Shown here: positions 58,583 to 64,000 of the stretch, one piece after another
Numbering within the stretch: the stretch's first letter is position 1
Layout: every line of letters starts with the position of its first letter
NCBI GenBank assembly: GCA_050249955.1
Contig: JBFWPN010000007.1
Span: forward strand, 252,086-316,085
DNA length: 64,000 nucleotides
Source: CAVVIG01 sp050249955
Lineage (GTDB): Bacteria > Acidobacteriota > Vicinamibacteria > Vicinamibacterales > CAVVIG01
Direction of reading: 5' to 3'
Notes under the pieces: model-generated
Told to the model about the DNA's origin: nothing
What the model saw: only the letters and a program-made list of their open reading frames with translations
The model's database searches: none
Made by a program: the position numbers and the translations under genes

Positions 58583-59452
58583 TCAGCCTGTGGCTTTCCG
58601 ACCGGGGCGGCGTGGCGCACAGGCGCCCTTCAGCGGACACTGTGCATCACCACGCGGCGTCTCGAAGCCGCAGGCGTTCATCATGCCCAGGTGGCAGACG
58701 GAGAAGTCGTACTTCACCGGGTCCGCAGCGTCGAGGACACGCAGCGCGCGCGTGATGTCGAGCGCCATGGGCCAGCCCGGACTGGTGTAACGGGTGAGCT
58801 TCAGGCAGCGGCCCACGCGGATGATGTGCGTGTCGAGCGGCACGATGAGGCGGGATGGCGACACACGGCTCCAGGTGCCGAGGTCCAGCGCGTCCCTGCG
58901 AACCATCCAGCGCATGAACAGGTTCAGGCGCTTGCAGCCGCTGCCCCCGGACGGCCGCGGGAAGAAGTAGCCCACGCCAGGCCGGACCGGGACCCGACCG
59001 TAGGCGGCCCGCAGGTTCAGTGCCATGGCCCGCGACGAGAAGCTCTCCAGCGCCTCCCGCACGTCCTCTCCCCCGGGATCCCCCTCGAGGAAGAATCCCT
59101 CGATCGTGCCGGAGCGCTCCAGCATCTGCCGCAGCACCCACAGCAGGGCAATGATGTCCCGGCCGCGGATCCAGCGGTGCACGAAGTCGCGGAGCGGTGC
59201 GCCGTGCAGGGCCGGTTCGAACTGTCGGACGAAGGCGGCTGGCGAGGGTCCCATGGCCAGGGCCACACGCTCGATCGAGTGCATGACGCTCGACACGCGG
59301 CCGAACGCGAGGCCGGCCGCACAGAACGCCACGATCTCCTGATCGGCCGCCGTACTGTATCGTCGGACGATCTGGATCGGGTCCACGGCGGAGTCCGCCA
59401 TGTTGAAGCTGTCGTACAGGCGGTCCAGCGTCGGCTTCAGCGTCCCATTCAC
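58583..59452 (-). CDS. TIGR02757 (DUF2400) family protein
   Basis: The 289-residue protein resembles TIGR02757: VRRYSTAADQEIVAFCAAGL, ESFSSRAMALNL-like region, CKRLNLFMRWMVRRDALDLG, and a C-terminal CPLKGACA cluster. Members share features with HhH-GPD DNA-repair folds but have no established function. The start is uncertain: GTG 59452 gives the usual length and no good ribosome-binding site is seen. The frame is open much further upstream on the antisense of the acylase gene. Confidence 0.8.
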   Translation of the reverse strand: MNGTLKPTLDRLYDSFNMADSAVDPIQIVRRYSTAADQEIVAFCAAGLAFGRVSSVMHSIERVALAMGPSPAAFVRQFEPALHGAPLRDFVHRWIRGRDIIALLWVLRQMLERSGTIEGFFLEGDPGGEDVREALESFSSRAMALNLRAAYGRVPVRPGVGYFFPRPSGGSGCKRLNLFMRWMVRRDALDLGTWSRVSPSRLIVPLDTHIIRVGRCLKLTRYTSPGWPMALDITRALRVLDAADPVKYDFSVCHLGMMNACGFETPRGDAQCPLKGACAPRRPGRKATG

Positions 59453-59527
59453 CTGTCGTCGTCCTGCCACCCGGAGCCCCCGCCGTGAAAACCGCCGACC
59501 CACGCGCCAAAACGGCGCGCCCGCCGC

Positions 59528-59533
59528 TATGAT
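59528..59533 (+). promoter_or_regulatory. -10 box for a leaderless penicillin acylase gene
   Basis: TATGAT ends six bases before ATG 59540, with no Shine-Dalgarno sequence. Predicted first base is the A of the start codon. Confidence 0.5.
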
Positions 59534-59539
59534 TTTCGC

Positions 59540-62026
59540 ATGCGTCGCATCGCCGGCCGGCTCCTCCTGATCGCCCTGCTGCTGCTCGTGACCGTGGCCG
59601 GCGGCGGGTACCTGTACCTGAGGCAGTCCCTCCCGGACTTCGACGAGGATGCCACCGTGCGGGGCCTGTCGGGCGACGTCGACATTGTGCGCGACGCCGA
59701 TGCCATTCCGCACGTGTTCGCGACCACGAAACGCGACGGCCTCTTCGGGCTCGGGTACGTACACGCGCAGGATCGGCTCTGGCAGATGGAATTCCAGAGG
59801 AGGGTCGGACACGGACGGCTCTCGGAGATCTTCGGCGCCGCGACCATTCCGCAGGACCGATTCCTGCGGACGGTGGGATTCGGCCGGGCGGCCCGCAGCG
59901 CGTGGGACCGGCTGCCAGCCGAGACGCGCGCCGACGTCGATGCGTACGTCGCCGGCATCAACGCGTTCCTGTCGGCGCACCACGGACGCCACCTGCCGCC
60001 GGAGTTCACGCTGCTGCGGTTCGAGCCCGAACCCTTCTCCGGGCTCGACGTGCTGGTGTGGGTCAAGATGATGGCCTGGGATCTCAGCGGCAACTACTCG
60101 TCCGAACTGTTCCGCCGCGACCTCCTCGCGAAGGTGGGACCCGAGCGTGTCGAGCAGCTGATCCCGCCCTACCCGGCCGACGGCCTCAGCATTCTCGGTG
60201 ACCAGCCGGCCGCCAGCCCCCAGCCTGCACCGGCGCCGGTGCCTCCGCTGCCGGGAACCTCCTCCTCGGCCTGGCCGCTGTTCGAGCGCATGGTCAGCAG
60301 CGGCAACCCGATGGTCGCCCGCCTGCTCCTCGCCGGTGCGCAGCACGAGTCGATCGGCTCGAACAACTGGGTGGTCGACGGCACGCTCACGGCCACCGGC
60401 GCGCCGATGCTGGCCAACGATCCGCACCTGACCGCCCAGATGCCGTCCATCTGGTACCTCGCGCATGTCTCGGCCGGAGACTTCGACATCATCGGCGCCA
60501 CGCTCCCCGGCACGCCGGCCGTGGCGCTCGGGCGCAACCGGCACATGGCCTGGGGCGCAACGAACGTCGGGGCGGACGTGCAGGACCTCTATCTGGAGCG
60601 GCTCGATCCGTCGGGGCGGTTCGCGGAGTACATGGGTCGACAGGAACCGATCACGGTCGTGCCCGAGACGATCGTCGTAAGGGGGCGCGACCCGGTCGTG
60701 GTCGACGTGCGCATCACCCGCCACGGCCCGCTCATCTCCGATGCCCTCAACGCGAACAACGCGGCCTCACCGAACCCGCCGGAGGTGCCGCCGCTGGAAC
60801 CGCTCGCCTTCCGCTGGACGGCGCTCGACGATGAAGACCTGACCATCACCGCGTACATGCGCATGAACGAGGCGCGCACCTGGGACGAGGTGACCACGGC
60901 ACTCCGGGACTACGCCACACCTGCGCAGAACTTCGTCTTCGCCACGACCGACGGCCACATCGGCTACTACGCGCCCGGGCACATCCCGGTGCGTGCGTCG
61001 GGCAACGGACTCCAGCCGGTGGAGGGCTGGACGGGCCTGTCGGAGTGGACCGGCTACGTTCCCTTCGAGCAGCTGCCGCACGCGTTCGATCCGCCGTCGC
61101 ACATGATCGTCACGGCCAACCACCGCCCCTCCGGCGCGGCGGACGCGCCGCTGCTCTCACTCGAGTACCCGACACCCTATCGCGCGCAGCGCATCACCGA
61201 CCTCCTCCACGAGACGACGGCCACGCGCAAGCTCACACCGGACGACTTCGGCCGCATCCAGGGCGACACGGTGTCGCTGCATGCGAGGGATCTCCTCCCG
61301 CGGCTCCTGGCGCACGTGCAGCCGGCGACCGCGCTCGACCGCACGGCCGTGCAGATGCTTCGCAGCTGGAACGACGACGCCCGCGGCGACTCGCCGGCGG
61401 CAGCCATCTTCGAGGCCTGGTTCCTGCGCCTGGCGCCGTCCATCGTCGGTGACGAGCTCGGCCCGCTCACGCGCACCTACGAGGGGCGTTTCTCGGGCAT
61501 CACCCGCTTCCTCGAGGCCAACCTCGACGCCAACCCGGCGTGGTGCGACAACGTCACCACATCGGTGCGCGAAACGTGCGACGACGCGGTGACGACGGCG
61601 CTGCATGCGGCGGTGGAGCAATTGTCCGAGCGGATGGGTCCCGAGCCGGAGCGGTGGCGGTGGGACAGCGTGCACTCGGCCATCTTCCCGCACCAGGGGC
61701 TCGACTCGGTGGGCGGGCTCAGGCCGCTGCTCAGCCGTGCGGTCCCACACGGCGGCGACTGGAGCACCGTCAACGTGGGACCGGTGGCGACGGCCGCCCC
61801 CTTCGACCAGCGATCGATTCCCAGCTATCGCGGCATCTTCGACCTGTCGCCCGCCGGCGACAGCCGCATCATCGAGCCCGTGGGCGCCTCCGGCCACTTC
61901 CTCTCGCCGCACTACGATGACTTCCTGAAGGACTGGAGCGAGGTCCGCTACCGGAAGGCGCGGACCGATCGGCTCGACATCGAGACCGGCGCGCTGGGCC
62001 GGCTGCGGCTGCGTCCCGCACGGTGA
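59540..62026 (+). CDS. Penicillin acylase family protein (Ntn hydrolase)
   Basis: The 828-residue precursor has an N-terminal membrane signal (about 7-26), an alpha-chain region (GYVHAQDRLWQMEFQRRVGH), a linker rich in Pro/Ala (220-245), and the autocleavage site GSNNWVV with the new N-terminal nucleophile Ser274. The family cleaves amide bonds, for example of acyl-homoserine lactones or penicillins; the substrate cannot be inferred. It ends tail to tail with the second pyrE. Confidence 0.93.
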   Translation: MRRIAGRLLLIALLLLVTVAGGGYLYLRQSLPDFDEDATVRGLSGDVDIVRDADAIPHVFATTKRDGLFGLGYVHAQDRLWQMEFQRRVGHGRLSEIFGAATIPQDRFLRTVGFGRAARSAWDRLPAETRADVDAYVAGINAFLSAHHGRHLPPEFTLLRFEPEPFSGLDVLVWVKMMAWDLSGNYSSELFRRDLLAKVGPERVEQLIPPYPADGLSILGDQPAASPQPAPAPVPPLPGTSSSAWPLFERMVSSGNPMVARLLLAGAQHESIGSNNWVVDGTLTATGAPMLANDPHLTAQMPSIWYLAHVSAGDFDIIGATLPGTPAVALGRNRHMAWGATNVGADVQDLYLERLDPSGRFAEYMGRQEPITVVPETIVVRGRDPVVVDVRITRHGPLISDALNANNAASPNPPEVPPLEPLAFRWTALDDEDLTITAYMRMNEARTWDEVTTALRDYATPAQNFVFATTDGHIGYYAPGHIPVRASGNGLQPVEGWTGLSEWTGYVPFEQLPHAFDPPSHMIVTANHRPSGAADAPLLSLEYPTPYRAQRITDLLHETTATRKLTPDDFGRIQGDTVSLHARDLLPRLLAHVQPATALDRTAVQMLRSWNDDARGDSPAAAIFEAWFLRLAPSIVGDELGPLTRTYEGRFSGITRFLEANLDANPAWCDNVTTSVRETCDDAVTTALHAAVEQLSERMGPEPERWRWDSVHSAIFPHQGLDSVGGLRPLLSRAVPHGGDWSTVNVGPVATAAPFDQRSIPSYRGIFDLSPAGDSRIIEPVGASGHFLSPHYDDFLKDWSEVRYRKARTDRLDIETGALGRLRLRPAR

Positions 62027-62039
62027 GCGTGCCCGCTCA
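62024..62039. terminator. Palindromic hairpin containing both convergent stop codons
   Basis: TGAGCG-TGCC-CGCTCA forms a six-base stem. Its left arm starts with the acylase TGA stop and its right arm holds the reverse complement of the pyrE TGA stop. There is no U-tract; it may act weakly on both strands. Confidence 0.35.
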
Positions 62040-62657
62040 GAAGCGCGTGATGGGGGTGCCGGCCTTGCAGAGCGGGCAGGCCTCGGCGGTGTAGTTCTCC
62101 GGCGCCTTGAACTCGACCAGGGCGATGTTCGGGACGCCGATGTCGACGATCGCCTCCATCCGGTCGCAGATCTCGACGGTGGCGACCACCGCGCCACCAG
62201 CCTCGCGCACGAGTGCCGCGCAGCGGGCGAACGTCGACCCCGTGTTCCTCACGTCGTCGGCGAGCAGCACCCGCTTGCCGCGCACTTCCCTCCGGTAGAA
62301 CTCGCGAAGCGACGGACCGGACTGGTCGGCGTGAAACGGGGCGAACAGGCAGGGCGCGTGGGTCAGGCTGCGCCGGCTGTCGAGCAGCCCGGCGATGGTG
62401 TGCGCCAGGAGGGCGCCGCCGGTTGCCGGGCCGGCCACCACCTCGATCGACTGGAGGAGTTCGCCGGGCAGCAGGTCCAGCAGATCCTGCGCGAATCGCC
62501 AGATCGTGGAGGGCTGCCGGAAGAGCCCGTGCGGGTTCACGTAGACCGGGCCGTGATAGCCGTTGCCGAAGTCGAAGTGCCCGTTCTCCATCAGCACTTC
62601 GGCGCCCCGCAGGTCGCGGAGGGCCTTCTCTCGAGTCGCTGCCTTCTTGTCCATCAC
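62037..62657 (-). CDS. pyrE: Orotate phosphoribosyltransferase-like protein (copy 2)
   Basis: The 206-residue protein has the PRPP loop VLLADDVRNTGSTF and the type-I fold with HFDFGNGYHGPVYVNPHG and VAGPATGGALLAHT. In the loop the usual acidic pair is DD followed by VRNTGST. The C-terminus ACPLCKAGTPITRF carries a CxxC like copy 1. GTG 62657 or ATG 62654 is the start. It follows pyrC by 48 bases, so it may be the pathway enzyme, while copy 1 may be an alternative form. Confidence 0.85.
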   Translation of the reverse strand: MMDKKAATREKALRDLRGAEVLMENGHFDFGNGYHGPVYVNPHGLFRQPSTIWRFAQDLLDLLPGELLQSIEVVAGPATGGALLAHTIAGLLDSRRSLTHAPCLFAPFHADQSGPSLREFYRREVRGKRVLLADDVRNTGSTFARCAALVREAGGAVVATVEICDRMEAIVDIGVPNIALVEFKAPENYTAEACPLCKAGTPITRF

Positions 62658-62705
62658 GCCTTCTGTCTGCTGCAGGGCCGCGAGGCCCGGTCACGGTCGC
62701 TGGTA

Positions 62706-64000
62706 TCAGATGGTGAGGTGCACCACCGGGTTGCTGTAGACCGCCCTGCCGCCGACGATGGTGGCGGCGACCCCGCCGCGCAGTTCCCACCCGTCGAACG
62801 GCGTGTTCTTCGACTTCGATTTCATCGACGCCTTGTCCACCTTGACGAGCAGATCCGGGGCGAGGATGGTCAGGTCGGCCGGAGCCCCCTCGTGGATGGA
62901 TCCGCCCGGCACCCGGAGGATGCGCGCCGGGTTCACCGAGAGCAGCTCGACCAGCCGGGCGAACGTGATCAGGCCAGGGTGGACCAGCCGGTCGAAGCAG
63001 AGCGAGACGCAGGTCTCGAGCCCCGTGATGCCGAACGGCGCCCTGTCGAACTCGACCTGCTTCTCGTCGTAGTGATGCGGGGCATGGTCGGTGGCAATCA
63101 CGTCGACGCTGCCGTCGATGATGCCCTGGAGCATGGCATCGCGGTCGGCCGCCTCGCGCAGCGGCGGGTTCATCTTGGTGTTGGTGTCGTACGGCACCGG
63201 GGCGGCCACGGACTCGTCCGTCAGGATGAAATGGTGCGGTGCCACCTCGCAGGTGACGTTCGCACCGCGCGCCTTACCGTAGCGGACGGCGTCGAGCGTC
63301 TGGCGCGCGCTCATGTGGGCGATATGGATGCGGCCGCCGGTCAGCTCGGCGAGGGCGATATCGCGCTGCGCCATGATCGACTCGGCTTCACCAGGAATGC
63401 CGCGCAGGCCCAGGCGTGAGGCCACGAGCCCCTCGTGTGCCACACCGTCGCCCTTCAGCGACGGGTCTTCGCAGTGCTCGATCACGAGCATGTCGAACAT
63501 GCGCGTGTACTCGAGGGCGCGGCGGGCCAGCAGGGCGGTCCGGATCGGGTGGCCGTCGTCGGTGACCGCCACGCAGCCGGCCTCCTTCAGCTCGCCCAGC
63601 TCGGCCATCTGCTCGCCCTTCTGCCCCACCGACACCGCGCCGATGGGATAGACCCGCGCGAGGTTGGCATCCGCCGCCTTCTTCAGGATGAAGTGCGTGA
63701 CGCCGGCGTTGTCGTTCACCGGCGACGTGTTCGGCATGCAGGCCACGGCAGTGAAGCCGCCGGTGACGGCCGACAGCGTGCCGGTGGCCACCGTCTCCTT
63801 GTGTTCCTGGCCAGGCTCCCGCAGGTGCACGTGCATGTCGATGAGGCCAGGAGTGATCACAAGGTTCGACGGGATCGAGACGACGATGGTGCCGTCACCC
63901 GCGGGCAGGTTGGGACCGACCGCCGCAATGCGGTCCCCGTCGACGAGGATGTCGTAGATGCCGTCGCGCCCATTGGCCGGGTCGACGACCCGTCCCCCCT
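62706..64000 (-). CDS. pyrC: Dihydroorotase (5' end beyond the window)
   Basis: The frame runs off the window; 431 codons are present. Translation continues upstream of GTG 63860 through NGRDGIYDILVDGDRIAAVG, the typical N-terminal beta-sandwich, so the gene does not start there. The amidohydrolase motif is DMHVHLREPG; NTSPVNDN, HVHI-type later ligands in GRIHIAHMSARQT, and VIATDHAPHH with the catalytic Asp are present. It closes the dihydroorotate ring in pyrimidine synthesis and precedes pyrE copy 2. Confidence 0.96.
   Translation of the reverse strand, partial: GGRVVDPANGRDGIYDILVDGDRIAAVGPNLPAGDGTIVVSIPSNLVITPGLIDMHVHLREPGQEHKETVATGTLSAVTGGFTAVACMPNTSPVNDNAGVTHFILKKAADANLARVYPIGAVSVGQKGEQMAELGELKEAGCVAVTDDGHPIRTALLARRALEYTRMFDMLVIEHCEDPSLKGDGVAHEGLVASRLGLRGIPGEAESIMAQRDIALAELTGGRIHIAHMSARQTLDAVRYGKARGANVTCEVAPHHFILTDESVAAPVPYDTNTKMNPPLREAADRDAMLQGIIDGSVDVIATDHAPHHYDEKQVEFDRAPFGITGLETCVSLCFDRLVHPGLITFARLVELLSVNPARILRVPGGSIHEGAPADLTILAPDLLVKVDKASMKSKSKNTPFDGWELRGGVAATIVGGRAVYSNPVVHLTI

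Noticed and set aside
1..64000. CRISPR arrays, insertion sequences, prophage or integrated plasmid genes
   Set aside because: I found no spaced direct repeats, transposase, integrase, phage structural or replication genes. Gene content and composition look uniform.

Overview
The window is high-GC bacterial chromosome with dense gene packing, many stop/start overlaps and heavy use of GTG and TTG starts. Four secreted VWFA-domain proteins of the type expanded in Acidobacteriota, an Oar-like TonB receptor with a carboxypeptidase-regulatory N-domain, and TPR-fused secreted proteins suggest Acidobacteriota, probably Vicinamibacteria (Luteitalea-like). This assignment is inferred from gene families; no rRNA is present. 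I see no insertion sequence, prophage, CRISPR array or integron, so this is core chromosome with some accessory genes.

Layout. 1-2.8 kb: arginine synthesis (argD end, N-acetylglutamate synthase, argJ, argF). 2.9-6.1 kb: acyl-CoA synthetase, CDP-alcohol phosphatidyltransferase, GtrA-like protein, overlapping pxpA tail to tail. 6.6-10.5 kb (minus): a possible structured RNA with a terminator, rfbC-rfbA-rfbB (dTDP-sugar), and an orphan DGQHR/DndB-like gene overlapping rfbB. 10.6-13 kb (minus): acyltransferase-like membrane protein, OsmC protein, FTR1 iron permease with a Fur-like palindrome. 13.2-17 kb: VWFA protein, an unlisted 28-residue membrane protein, frataxin CyaY, a proline-racemase-family enzyme, a histone-deacetylase-like protein, Bcp peroxiredoxin. 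17-21 kb (minus): aa3-type oxidase operon coxA-coxC-coxD-two small membrane proteins-coxB. 21-30 kb: TPR protein, repeat-rich secreted protein, tRNA-Glu(CUC), M23 peptidase, cupredoxin lipoprotein, heme o synthase, DUF420 protein, TPR protein, sulfatase-like/TPR protein. 30.5-33.5 kb (minus): TonB receptor. 34-35 kb: VWFA protein. 35-37.5 kb (minus): F0 half of ATP synthase (atpZ-I-B-E-F). 37.9-46.9 kb: two VWFA genes run directly into a heme operon (hemX-hemA-hemC-cobA/hemD-hemB-hemL). 46.9-53.4 kb (minus): glycine-zipper protein, then rseP-dxr-cdsA-uppS-truA-pyrE. 53.5-57 kb: TolC-family protein and two glycosyltransferases. 57-59.5 kb (minus): two response regulators and a TIGR02757 protein. 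59.5-64 kb: penicillin acylase, then minus-strand second pyrE and pyrC, which runs off the end.

How the genes fit together. The window joins respiration (cox operon, ctaB, DUF420 assembly protein, cupredoxin, ATP synthase F0, heme synthesis, frataxin, iron uptake) with envelope construction (rfb, uppS/cdsA/dxr/rseP, TolC, glycosyltransferases, GtrA, phospholipid enzyme) and arginine/pyrimidine synthesis. The most notable non-coding signal is a recurring promoter layout: in six genes a TANNNT -10 box ends exactly six bases before the start codon, which places transcription start on the start codon (leaderless mRNA). The clearest case, at 37855-37892, has TTGACG, a 17-base spacer, TATACT, six bases, then ATG.
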